Shown here piece by piece: positions 45,382 to 53,070 of a stretch of 64,000 bases of DNA. Origin of the DNA: Bradyrhizobium xenonodulans (GTDB lineage: Bacteria; Pseudomonadota; Alphaproteobacteria; Rhizobiales; Xanthobacteraceae); assembly GCF_027594865.1 (NCBI RefSeq), contig NZ_CP089391.1:6354501-6418500 (forward strand), written 5' to 3'. A program made the position numbers and the translations under genes. The notes under the pieces are model-generated. The model searched no databases, was not told where the DNA came from, and saw only the letters and a program-made list of their open reading frames with translations. Numbering within the stretch: the stretch's first letter is position 1; each line of letters opens with the position of its first letter.

Positions 45382-46446
45382 ATGTCTCAGACACCCAATA
45401 CCGCGGTCGCCGTGATCGGGATCGATATCGGCAAGAACTCGTTCCACGTCGTGGGCCACGATGCGCGCGGCGCCATCGTGCTGCGGCAAAGGTGGTCGCG
45501 TGGCCAAGTGGAAGCGCGGCTCGCCAATCTGCCGCGTTGCCTGATCGGCATGGAAGCCTGCGTCGGCGCACATCACCTGAGCCGCAAACTCGCATCGCTT
45601 GGTCACGATGCCAGGTTGATGCCGGCCAAATATGTCCGCCCCTATAGCAAGGGACAGAAGAACGACTTCAATGACGCCGAAGCGATTGCCGAAGCCGTGC
45701 AGCGCCCGACGATGAAGTTCGTGGCGACCAAGACCGCGGAGCAACTGGATCAGCAGGCGCTGCATCGGGTGCGCGAGCGGCTGGTGTCGCAACGCACCGG
45801 CATCATCAACCAGATTCGTGCCTTCGTGCTGGAACGCGGGATCGCCGTGCGCCAGGGCATTGGCTTCCTGCGCACGGAACTGCCCACCATCCTTGCGACG
45901 CGCACCGATGCCCTGTCGCCACGCATGTTGCGTGTCATCGAGGAGTTGGCAGGCGACTGGCGCCGGCTGGATCAGCGCATCGATGGCCTCTCCGGCGAGA
46001 TCGAAGCACTGGCCCGTCAAGATCAGGCATGTTCGCGCCTGATGACGGTGCCTGGCATCGGGCCGATCATTTCAAGCGCTATGGTGGCCGCGATCGGCAC
46101 TGGAGACGTATTCTCCAAAGGCCGCGACTTCGGCGCCTGGCTCGGACTGGTGCCTAAGCAGATCTCGACGGGAGACCGCACGATCCTCGGCAAAATCTCG
46201 AGGCGCGGCAATCGCTACCTGCGCGTTCTGTTCGTGCAGGCGGCATGGGTTGTGCTGGTCAGGATCAAGAACTGGGAACGCTACGGGCTCAAATCCTGGA
46301 TCGAAGCCGCCAAGAGGCGCTTGCACCACAACGTGCTGGCAATCGCGCTCGCCAACAAGCTTGCCCGTATCGCCTGGGCGGTGCTGGCCAAAGGACGCGC
46401 CTTCGAACTGACGAGGACCGACGATGCAGGCGTCCGATCCGCGTGA
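45382..46446 (+). CDS. IS110-family transposase, intact
   Basis: A 354-residue protein. ATG 45382 follows AGGAG. The N-terminal DEDD RuvC-like domain shows VIGIDIGKNSFHVVG (first Asp), CLIGMEACVGAHHLSRKLAS (Glu) and KNDFNDAEAIAEAV (Asp pair). A coiled-coil linker (LDQRIDGLSGEIEALARQD) leads to the C-terminal IS116/IS110/IS902 domain, TVPGIGPIISSAMVAAIG and KISRRGNRYLRVLFVQA, whose Ser is the likely nucleophile. It acts with a guide RNA in characterised relatives. It is undamaged, unlike copy A. Confidence 0.93.
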   Translation: MSQTPNTAVAVIGIDIGKNSFHVVGHDARGAIVLRQRWSRGQVEARLANLPRCLIGMEACVGAHHLSRKLASLGHDARLMPAKYVRPYSKGQKNDFNDAEAIAEAVQRPTMKFVATKTAEQLDQQALHRVRERLVSQRTGIINQIRAFVLERGIAVRQGIGFLRTELPTILATRTDALSPRMLRVIEELAGDWRRLDQRIDGLSGEIEALARQDQACSRLMTVPGIGPIISSAMVAAIGTGDVFSKGRDFGAWLGLVPKQISTGDRTILGKISRRGNRYLRVLFVQAAWVVLVRIKNWERYGLKSWIEAAKRRLHHNVLAIALANKLARIAWAVLAKGRAFELTRTDDAGVRSA

Positions 46447-46867
46447 TCCTTGCGCCGTGCGCGGCGCGGTCAAGGCGCAGCCTGGCAACGCCGGAGCCAG
46501 CCGCAAGCCAAGCGCGACGGCCGGCCTTGACCGCCCCTGCGCGCGTCGCGATCGACGTTCTACGAGTCGGGACGAAGGAACGGCCCTTGGCTCGAACACA
46601 GGAACTGCGCGATATGAGGAGCAAGCGATGACGTAACCCCATCAACAGTTTCCAGCCGAGGTCTGCGAGAGGAATGAGACGAGATGGAGGTTCGGTCTTC
46701 CGGGCACGTGCGAACACTGGTGACCCAAATGGTCCAATCGAGGCCTGTCCGCTAATGAGAACGCGCGCGCGCTGATATCCATGATGGCCCGGAGCACATG
46801 CTCCAATCAGAGGCCGGATACATTGATGCAAGACCGCTTACCACCAGATCGACGAAACTCTTGCAAC
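46447..46867 (+). ncRNA. Candidate guide (bridge/seek) RNA region of the IS
   Basis: The 420 bases between the transposase stop and the right inverted repeat have no convincing gene, and differ at only a few positions from copy A (18909-19363). In the IS1111 group a guide RNA is encoded downstream of the transposase. Within it ATGGTCC (46729-46735) and TCCGCTAATG (46748-46757) repeat the two halves of the left junction, as guide loops would. Boundaries of the RNA are unknown. Confidence 0.5.
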
Positions 46868-46885
46868 GCACGGCCGGACCATACA

Positions 46886-46986
46886 AATGGAGTCAAAAGC
46901 TGCTCAGCACGTCCCATCGCGCCAGGTCCGGTCTCCCTCAAACAGCCGACGTGGCGACGGCGCGTTCGTTGTTCGGCTCAGGGCCA
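46886..46986. repeat. Dispersed repeat R2, copy 1
   Basis: 101 bp, one mismatch to 47538-47638. It starts directly at the right end of IS copy B. Its first bases, AATGGAGTCAAAAGC, match the target motif. Confidence 0.9.
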
Positions 46987-47027
46987 GAAGGCGACATTGG
47001 ATCGGACCTTGAGTTGAGAAGATGCAC

Positions 47028-47156
47028 CTAATTTGAAAAGTCGCCTCCCGGACCCCCGCCGGGGTATCTCTCGGGCGAGTCGCCGGGTGCAACCTTATCG
47101 CCCTTGATGAAGCCGACAACAATGATACCCAACAAGCCGATACCCAAGAGAACCAT
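47028..47156 (-). CDS. 42-residue single-span membrane protein
   Basis: ATG 47156 follows AAGGGG. MVLLGIGLLGIIVVGFIKGD is one membrane helix, followed by a polar Gly/Pro-rich tail (DKVAPGDSPERYPGGGPGG). Too short for routine calling, but the pattern is convincing. Confidence 0.5.
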   Translation of the reverse strand: MVLLGIGLLGIIVVGFIKGDKVAPGDSPERYPGGGPGGDFSN

Positions 47157-47189
47157 AAACCCTTGGAACAGTGTCATGGGTTACTGCCG

Positions 47190-47417
47190 TTAGAGCTTGA
47201 TCGGCGGCTTAACATCAGCCAGCGCCTCTTTCAGTGGAGGCCAGTTTAGAGCCATCGTGACGGTGCTCGCGATGCCACGTTGAGTAAAGCTGATCTCAAA
47301 AATTTCGCCCGTTTCAGCCTCAATTTCGAAAGTGATTTTGGCATCCGTCTCAGTGGGAGGCGTACCAATCATACGACGACCTAAGACCATTAGCGGCAGT
47401 TTTGTTTTACGTGGCAT
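47190..47417 (-). CDS. Small hypothetical protein
   Basis: A 75-residue protein starting MPRKTKLPLMVLGRRMIGTP, then AKITFEIEAETGEIFEISFT, a strand-rich block. AAAGGA precedes the start. Family unknown; it is likely cotranscribed with the membrane peptide at 47028-47156. Confidence 0.55.
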   Translation of the reverse strand: MPRKTKLPLMVLGRRMIGTPPTETDAKITFEIEAETGEIFEISFTQRGIASTVTMALNWPPLKEALADVKPPIKL

Positions 47418-47529
47418 CAATGGTCCTTTAGGTCACGAGCTTGGTTGTATAAACAAAACATATCAACCTTCTGCGCTGTGAAAACCCTCAATTTTTAGGG
47501 AAGCGGGTGCTCTTAGGGAAGCGGTTTCA

Positions 47530-47638
47530 ACTTCTGCAATGGGGTCAAAAGCTGCTCAGCACGTCCCATCGCGCCAGGTCCGGTCTCCCTCAAACAGCCG
47601 ACGTGGCGACGGCGCGTTCGTTGTTCGGCTCAGGGCCA
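47530..47638. repeat. Dispersed repeat R2, copy 2 with unoccupied target
   Basis: Bases 47538-47638 match 46886-46986 with one mismatch. The left edge reads ACTTCTGCAATGGGGTCAAA followed by AGC without an insertion, so it shows what the target of IS copy B looked like before insertion. Confidence 0.85.
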
Positions 47639-47659
47639 ACAACGGACATCAACCGTCCG

Positions 47660-47920
47660 TCAGTCGTGTTTGCTAGACGAGTTAGCGTCACCGTGTTCCG
47701 GCTTGTTCGGCTGGCTGAGAGCGTATCGTAAGGTTTCGAGGCTCAAAATAACGCCGTGGGGATCCTGATCAATGATCCAGACGTCTTCCATCCCTTCGGC
47801 CGCCATCTGTTCGCCCAGCGCAAGCGCGTCTTGCGGTGTCGCGGCCTGATAGACCTGCGGTCCGGACCTAACGATGAATCTATTCTTGGGCATGAGAGGG
47901 GGCGATTTCGTAAGGGCCAT
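47660..47920 (-). CDS. Small hypothetical protein
   Basis: An 86-residue protein; MPKNRFIVRSGPQVYQAATP (from 47893) is followed by QDALALGEQMAAEGMEDVWI and IDQDPHGVILSLETLRYAL. Helix and strand pattern like a small alpha/beta fold. Neither ATG 47920 nor 47893 has a strong ribosome-binding site. Confidence 0.5.
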   Translation of the reverse strand: MALTKSPPLMPKNRFIVRSGPQVYQAATPQDALALGEQMAAEGMEDVWIIDQDPHGVILSLETLRYALSQPNKPEHGDANSSSKHD

Positions 47921-47929
47921 AAGGGAAAT

Positions 47930-48172
47930 CTAGACGGGGTAGCGCCACCTCAGAATGCGACGGACAACAATCAGAGCCAAAACATTTGCCGGCAGGCTAA
48001 TCCAAAGAAACGTCGGGACCGTCAACGCGATGCACGCGTGGATCAGATAAATAACCTGGCCGATCAGACTGGCAAGCAGTCCAACTCGAATCCAGCCCAA
48101 TAGCGTTCGCGGCACCCAATCGTCGGACTCGCCGATCAGATATGCTGCGATCCATGCCGAAAAGGATTCCAT
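47930..48172 (-). CDS. Small membrane protein, WRYPV family
   Basis: An 80-residue protein starting MESFSAWIAAYLIGESDDW. Two hydrophobic segments are followed by VPTFLWISLPANVLALIVVR and RILRWRYPV. The C-terminal 29 residues closely match those of the protein at 48569-48847, on the opposite strand. Function unknown. Confidence 0.6.
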   Translation of the reverse strand: MESFSAWIAAYLIGESDDWVPRTLLGWIRVGLLASLIGQVIYLIHACIALTVPTFLWISLPANVLALIVVRRILRWRYPV

Positions 48173-48327
48173 GCTCTTACTGTAACACCCCGTCCTTCGC
48201 AGGTATTTAAGAACTCGCTTCGACATTGATCAAGTCCGCTGCGGGCCAGCAGCAGACTTAATGGTCTGCAAACCCTAATCGTCAGAGAGCTGCCAGCTAA
48301 GAGCGTCCTCGTGCTACTTTAGCGGGC

Positions 48328-48558
48328 ATGTCGCCTTTCAGCATTCGTTCCACCCTTATGCTCGTCCTCATCGTCGGGGGCACGTCCAGCATCTACGTGT
48401 TCCTCGGCCTCAACCTGATTATGGTACTGATAGCGGTGGGCCTAGCCTGCCTTCTGTACGCTCCGTTTGCTAGGCGCTACGGGTGGGGCAATGAAGGGCG
48501 TCTCACGAGGCATCTCAGTCGTCCGCCGTTCGAAGACGAACGACGCAAATCCAATTGA
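48328..48558 (+). CDS. Small membrane protein
   Basis: A 76-residue protein with two hydrophobic stretches (STLMLVLIVGGTSSIYVFLG and LIMVLIAVGLACLLYAPF) and a basic, polar C-terminus. It is first in a tight row of three plus-strand membrane-protein genes. Family unknown. Confidence 0.55.
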   Translation: MSPFSIRSTLMLVLIVGGTSSIYVFLGLNLIMVLIAVGLACLLYAPFARRYGWGNEGRLTRHLSRPPFEDERRKSN

Positions 48559-48568
48559 TTGTGCTGGA

Positions 48569-48847
48569 ATGAGCTGGCTTATTGCTCTTGCATTCTTCGG
48601 CTTTTGTTGGTGGCGCGCAGCAAAAGCACGCGAACGAGCCGCTGAACTCGCAGCAACGGGAATTGGGCTGTCACCCTTGTATTGGGTGTCGAACGCGCTG
48701 GTTGCTGTCCTGTTGGGCCTCGTGTTGTACATTGCCCACATACACAATCAGTCGCCCGTTCCAGCTTTCCTCTGGCTCGCCGCCTTCGCGATCATTGTGG
48801 CTTTGCTTTTCCTGCGCCGCGCGTTGAAATGGCGCTACCCGGTTTAG
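48569..48847 (+). CDS. Small membrane protein, WRYPV family
   Basis: A 92-residue protein: MSWLIALAFFGFCWWRAAKA, a charged helix RERAAELAATG, then two spans ending VPAFLWLAAFAIIVALLFLR and RALKWRYPV. It is a paralogue of 47930-48172. It starts 10 bases after the preceding gene. Confidence 0.6.
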   Translation: MSWLIALAFFGFCWWRAAKARERAAELAATGIGLSPLYWVSNALVAVLLGLVLYIAHIHNQSPVPAFLWLAAFAIIVALLFLRRALKWRYPV

Positions 48848-48852
48848 CCCCA

Positions 48853-49053
48853 ATGGCCGAAATCCTCCTGCGCATAATTGGCGCTTTGATCGAAGGGTTG
48901 ATTGATGGGGTGTTCGAAAGCACAGGCCGAAAAGTCCTGTCCTCTTGGGGCATGAAATCAACTCCGTTCGTTGAAGTCCTCATCGGCATATTGTTTTGGG
49001 CGGCCGCGTTTCTGCTGTTGGGTGTGCTCATCTACGCGGTCTTTGCTCACTGA
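48853..49053 (+). CDS. Small membrane protein
   Basis: A 66-residue protein starting MAEILLRIIGALIEGLIDGV, with a C-terminal span VEVLIGILFWAAAFLLLGVL. It begins five bases after the preceding stop, so the three genes form an operon. Function unknown. Confidence 0.6.
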   Translation: MAEILLRIIGALIEGLIDGVFESTGRKVLSSWGMKSTPFVEVLIGILFWAAAFLLLGVLIYAVFAH

Positions 49054-49135
49054 CCATCTACGTCAGCTTCGGGTCTTGGCCGTGTAAAAACACCCTTCCC
49101 TGGGAAGTCGATGAGAAGCCAGGACCGGCTCGGTC

Positions 49136-49306
49136 TCAGGCCTCGATCGCAGCCATGAGCTGCTTGCTCCCGACGATGTTCATGACCCGCGTCAGATTGT
49201 AGGCCAGGACCGAGAGAGCCATCTCGGCGGCTTACTTTTGGGAGCTTTTGTGAGGAAGTGTGTCGCTCCCATGCGGGCCTTCATCGTGCCGAACGGATGC
49301 TCGGCG
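49136..49306 (-). pseudogene. IS1182-like transposase C-terminal remnant
   Basis: AEHPFGTMKARMGATHFLTK in one frame, then AEMALSVLAYNLTRVMNIVG and SKQLMAAIEA in another, then a stop. This is the C-terminus of an IS4/IS1182-type transposase (the YxxxK-like end region). The remaining bases to 49597 contain no readable remainder. Confidence 0.65.
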
Positions 49307-49597
49307 GACGGCGCGGCAGGTCTCCTATGGGCCATGTGTGGACGGCTCCGGGTTGGCAAGAAGAATCTTCACGCTGCAGGGATTGGTCGGAGCAGCCATG
49401 TGTTCGGCCTTTTCGCGCGGTACACGTGACCGCTGGCCATAATGCCCTCCGTGGATCAGGTCCCGGTCAAAAGCACGCATTCGAGATGCCATGGCCCATG
49501 TGGGTTGTCCTGATCGCCGGATCGACCGGCACTGCATTACGTGCTGTTCGTCCTCCCAACCGTTACGTCACGCCGGATATGCCCGACGCGATCTCGT

Positions 49598-50112
49598 TTA
49601 GGCCGCCAGCCCGGCCGGTTCCTGATAGCGTTCGTTCCTGGCCATCATCGCCCAAGCAATCCGGGCGAGTTTGTTGGCTAACGCGATCGCCGCGACCTTG
49701 GCGGGCCGCCGGGCCAACAATCGCGTGAGCCAGGGTCGATGATCGGAGCCGTGAATCTTGGCGTAGCGGATCACCGCAAGTGCGCCAGCCCTGAACAGGC
49801 TACGCAAATAGCGATCGCCTTGCTTGGTAATGCTGCCAAGCCTGTCTTTGCCCCCGCTCGAGCTCTGCTTTGGCACGAGACCGACCCAAGCCGAAAAGTC
49901 TCGCCCGGATCGGAAGGCTTTAGGATCGGCAATGCTGGCGACCAGCGCTGTTGCCAACGCCGGACCGACGCCGGGAATAACATCAAGCCGCTGGCTCGTC
50001 GCGTTTGATCGATGCCAGGCTATGATGCGTCGGTCGAACTCAAGGATGCGAGCCTTTAGAGCGCACAGTTGTTCGCCGAGAGCGGCGAGGCACATCCGAG
50101 CGACCTCCGGGG
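49598..50112 (-). pseudogene. IS110-family transposase fragment
   Basis: Contains CLAALGEQLCALKARILEFD, then LDVIPGVGPALATALVASI, FSAWVGLVPKQSSSGGKDRL and ANKLARIAWAMMARN: the C-terminal half of an IS110-type transposase. The N-terminal DEDD half is missing. At about 50105-50112 it runs into a plus-strand gene remnant. It is a third distinct IS110 type in the window. Confidence 0.85.
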
Positions 50113-50500
50113 CGGGCTACACCTCTGTCGAGAACGCGCTTCTGCGGATCCTGGACATCCTCGGCGAGACGCCGCCATCCGGCGATGTCTGGCATAAGGA
50201 TCTCATCGACCGCCTCTCGGGGCCGATGACTGGAAAAATGCCAGGTCGGCATTCTTCGACGCCGAAATGCGCCGAGATGTTCTCGAGTGCCTCCGGATGC
50301 GACATCGCGTCCGACATAGCGAATACGACGAGTTCATCCCGAACAAGGCAGAGCCCTCCATCGAGGCAGTGCGCCGGTTCCTTCCACGCATCAAGGAAGT
50401 GGTCGCGCGGTTCAAAAAGCAGATCGACCCCGACCCCGACGACGAAAACGACGGCGGCGAAGGGTCCGGAGGCGGAGCCTCGGGGGGGCCGCCGATCTAG
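50106..50500 (+). pseudogene. HEPN/HepT-like domain remnant
   Basis: The first frame gives GYTSVENALLRILDILGETP, then SGDVWHKDLIDRLS. After a frameshift near 50225 another frame gives ARSAFFDAEMRRDVLECLRM, RHRVRHSEYDEF and AEPSIEAVRRFLPRI, with an acidic Gly-rich tail. The block with RHRVRHSEY resembles the RxxxxH region of HEPN RNase toxins. The N-terminus is cut off by the IS110 fragment. No MntA-type antitoxin is visible. Confidence 0.5.
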
Positions 50501-50596
50501 CCTCTGACACCATGCCCATCGCGGGCCTGCTATGCCTCCGTTTGCGGGCCAACATGCGCGCTCTGCGGGCCAACTATGAGTCGGTTTGCATGTGGT

Positions 50597-50788
50597 TCAC
50601 GCGGTAGCGGCCGCCCGCCCGGCGTCGGTGATGCGATACTCGATATCTCCGGATGGAAGCGGTTCGGTTTCCACGAGACCGAGCTCCACGAGCCGCGCCA
50701 CGATTTCATGGTCGAACGTCGGCGGGCTGACCCGGGATTCGCCGAGGAGCTTCCTCAGGAAATCGCGCTCCAGATCAGTCAGCTCCAT
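50597..50788 (-). CDS. Small winged-helix-like protein
   Basis: A 63-residue protein: MELTDLERDFLRKLLGESRV then HEIVARLVELGLVETEPLPS followed by IEYRITDAGRAA, which has the shape of a winged helix (helices, then a two-strand wing ending in ITDAGR). GGAG lies eight bases before ATG 50788. It may be a regulator; the target is unknown. Confidence 0.6.
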   Translation of the reverse strand: MELTDLERDFLRKLLGESRVSPPTFDHEIVARLVELGLVETEPLPSGDIEYRITDAGRAAATA

Positions 50789-51105
50789 GCTCTAACTCCG
50801 CTCGCCGACCTCGTCCGGCACATTGCGGCGCGTCATCCGATCGGCCGCTTCATCCCTGGGAAATCAACATTTCGCCGCAGCCGGATTTTTCATGGGATCA
50901 ATTTCGTCGCAACTGTTGCAGCGATGCTCAACTTTCCCCGACGTTGAGGCCCTCGTCGCAATCTATGGGCTCTTCTCGGATCCGTACCGATCAGACGGCG
51001 CACGTCGCGGGATAGCCAAAGGCGACGGTCTCGGCCTCTTCCTTTTGAGAATGAGTCATGGGCAGGGCCGTAATGATCGCTTTCCTGGCTCACGGGACCC
51101 AAGCC

Positions 51106-51258
51106 ATGCGCAACATCGACATTGACCGTTCACGCAGCTTTGCAATCGTTCGCGAGATTGGTGAGCGATTGCGAGCATTGCTGAAAGAAGAACCCGAGTT
51201 GCCCCAGAACCTCGAAAAGCCGATGCGACGATTGCGCCAGTTGGACGAGTCGGCGTGA
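51106..51258 (+). CDS. 50-residue hypothetical protein
   Basis: Starts MRNIDIDRSRSFAIVREIGE, then RLRALLKEEPELPQNLEKPM, helical and charged. I recall near relatives in Bradyrhizobium. ATG 51106 gives the conserved block; longer starts to 51058 are open. Confidence 0.55.
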   Translation: MRNIDIDRSRSFAIVREIGERLRALLKEEPELPQNLEKPMRRLRQLDESA

Positions 51259-51459
51259 ATCATACCCAAGACTCGGCGGCACTCTTTTCATGAGTTCAAT
51301 CACGACCTTTCGCGCGTGCAGCAGACCAAATCCGCGCGCTTCCCGTTAGCCATCCCGATTAGCCATCCCGACGATTTCAGCCTCCGTGCAAATACGGGCA
51401 ACGGGGACGGCCGGGAAAATCAGGCATAGCATCTGGCTCCCTCAAGGAGGGGGCTGACC

Positions 51460-51675
51460 ATGAGTGAGTTCAACGATCGCACACAAGCGAATCTGGATAC
51501 CGTGCTGGAAGAAACCTGCCGTGAGCTACCGCATCACGGCGGCGACCACAAAACTCGCAAATACATTGCAGAACAACTGATTGCAGCCGCACGGTCCGGC
51601 AAAACCACACTAGGAGATCTTCGCGTCGTAGCGGGCCGCGCCCTAATGACATTCACGGGCCGCCAAGCGAGCTAG
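51460..51675 (+). CDS. Small hypothetical protein
   Basis: A 71-residue protein. AAGGAGG lies ten bases before ATG 51460. MSEFNDRTQANLDTVLEETC, RELPHHGGDHKTRKYIAEQL and IAAARSGKTTLGDLRVVAGR make a helical protein of a common rhizobial type without a known role. Confidence 0.65.
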   Translation: MSEFNDRTQANLDTVLEETCRELPHHGGDHKTRKYIAEQLIAAARSGKTTLGDLRVVAGRALMTFTGRQAS

Positions 51676-51718
51676 GGATATCAGCTGTAGCCCTGCGATC
51701 ACGGACCATCCGAGGTCG

Positions 51719-51832
51719 GAGATGGGCCCAGAATGCGAAGAACTCAGGGTGAGCAAATCTAATCCGCTCTTTCTCACTGAGCGGACCTCAATGATGTGCG
51801 CCGCCACTTCGCTGATGGGCCCAGAAGCGTAC
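51719..51832. repeat. Dispersed repeat R1, copy 2, with unoccupied targets
   Basis: Related to 19385-19486. Both ends carry the motif: GAGATGGGCCCAGAATGCG at 51719 and ACTTCGCTGATGGGCCCAGA, leading to AGCG, at 51806-51829. The left edge corresponds to the point where IS copy A interrupts copy 1. Confidence 0.7.
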
Positions 51833-51877
51833 GTTTCGAACGTCACTGCAAAATTCGGTCCTTGAGCTGAATTCTTC

Positions 51878-53023
51878 CTACAAAAGAGCCAAAGCAGCCT
51901 TCTCCGCATCGTGAGGAAAGATCCAATCCGCCGCCGACATCCAAGCCTGCAATCTCTGCGCCTGTGCGGGATCGCCGACAGATCGGTAGAATTGGCCGGC
52001 TAGTCGCGAGGCGGCCTGCACGCGGCTGGTCCGTTCCCATCTCAGATCCTGATAGGTCTTCAGGCGTGCCGAAATCTCGTCGCGTTTGGCGTGCTCCAGT
52101 AGAACGGCAAGCGCGAAGCCATCTTCGATGGCTTGCCCGGCGCCCTGCCCGAAATGCGGCACCATCGGGTGGGCGGCGTCACCGAGAAGCGTCACATGTC
52201 CGCGCGACCAATACGGCAATGGCGGCCGATCGTAGATGCCCCAGCGGAACGTATGGTCGAGCGCCGCAATCAAATCTCGGACCGGCGCGTCCCAGCCCTC
52301 GTACTCAGCTGCGAGCGCCCGGACGTCGCCCGGCGCGAACCAGGTCTCCTCCATGTCATGCATGCTCGGAACGAACGCGACGATGTTGATCAGCCGCCCC
52401 TGCGACACTGGAAAGCAGATGAAACTGCGACCCTCACCCATCCACATGTTCAGGCCTCGCAGCTCCGCGCCCCATGAGAGCTTTTGCGACTGCACCAGAC
52501 CACGATAGGCCACGATGCCTTCACTGGTCGGGTGCGCTGTCAGGCCGATCTGGCGCTGGACCACCGAATGGATGCCATCCGCACCGATGACTACGTCCGC
52601 ATCGCAGACGGCACCGTTGGCAAAGGTCAATCGCGCTCCGGGTTGCGTTTCTTTGACGGCCATACAGCGATGTCCGAACCGGACCGGCTCTTTCACCGCA
52701 CCAAGGAGCATTTCGAGGAGCTCGAGGCGGTGAATCTGATAGCTCAGCGCCGTGGGCGATCCATGCGAGAAGGGCACTCCCCTTGACGTTCGTCGCGTGA
52801 GCCCCTGGCTCCTCGTGGTGATCTTCTCGATATCGCCGCAAAGCGCGGTGCGTTTGAGCAAGACCAGTGCATTCGGAGGGATTGATAGTCCCGCCCCGGC
52901 TTCTCGCGGGGATTCTGCACCTTCGAAAACCGTGACGCTCAAGCCCCGCGCGCTCAGCGCCAGCGCCGCCGACAATCCGCCGATCCCCGCGCCGACAATG
53001 GCGATGTTCAGTCTGCCGGTCAT
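51878..53023 (-). CDS. FAD-dependent aromatic-ring monooxygenase
   Basis: A 381-residue flavoprotein of the salicylate/3-hydroxybenzoate hydroxylase type. An N-terminal FAD-binding Rossmann motif, IAIVGAGIGGLSAALALS, is followed by FEGAESPREAGAGLSIPPNA, the DG motif CDADVVIGADGIHSVV, and the second FAD motif GHVTLLGDAAHPMVPHFGQG, then AGQAIEDGFALA. It probably hydroxylates a small aromatic acid with NAD(P)H. Start ATG 53023 gives the usual N-terminus; ATG 53047 is possible. It follows the binding-protein gene closely, so uptake and oxidation of the same compound is a reasonable guess. Confidence 0.88.
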   Translation of the reverse strand: MTGRLNIAIVGAGIGGLSAALALSARGLSVTVFEGAESPREAGAGLSIPPNALVLLKRTALCGDIEKITTRSQGLTRRTSRGVPFSHGSPTALSYQIHRLELLEMLLGAVKEPVRFGHRCMAVKETQPGARLTFANGAVCDADVVIGADGIHSVVQRQIGLTAHPTSEGIVAYRGLVQSQKLSWGAELRGLNMWMGEGRSFICFPVSQGRLINIVAFVPSMHDMEETWFAPGDVRALAAEYEGWDAPVRDLIAALDHTFRWGIYDRPPLPYWSRGHVTLLGDAAHPMVPHFGQGAGQAIEDGFALAVLLEHAKRDEISARLKTYQDLRWERTSRVQAASRLAGQFYRSVGDPAQAQRLQAWMSAADWIFPHDAEKAALALL

Positions 53024-53070
53024 TGGCTCGCCCCGCCCATCGAACATTTGGTTTCCGAAAGGATGAATCG

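Larger units (their letters stand above)
45298..46885 (+). mobile_element. IS110-family (IS1111-type) element, copy B, intact
   Basis: About 1.59 kb with subterminal inverted repeats ATGGTCCGGCCGTGC at 45311-45325 and, reversed, at 46868-46882. The transposase is intact, and a 420-bp non-coding region follows it. The left flank reads TTCCGCTAATGGG, shared with copy A; the right flank enters dispersed repeat R2 (46886-46986). Confidence 0.92.
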
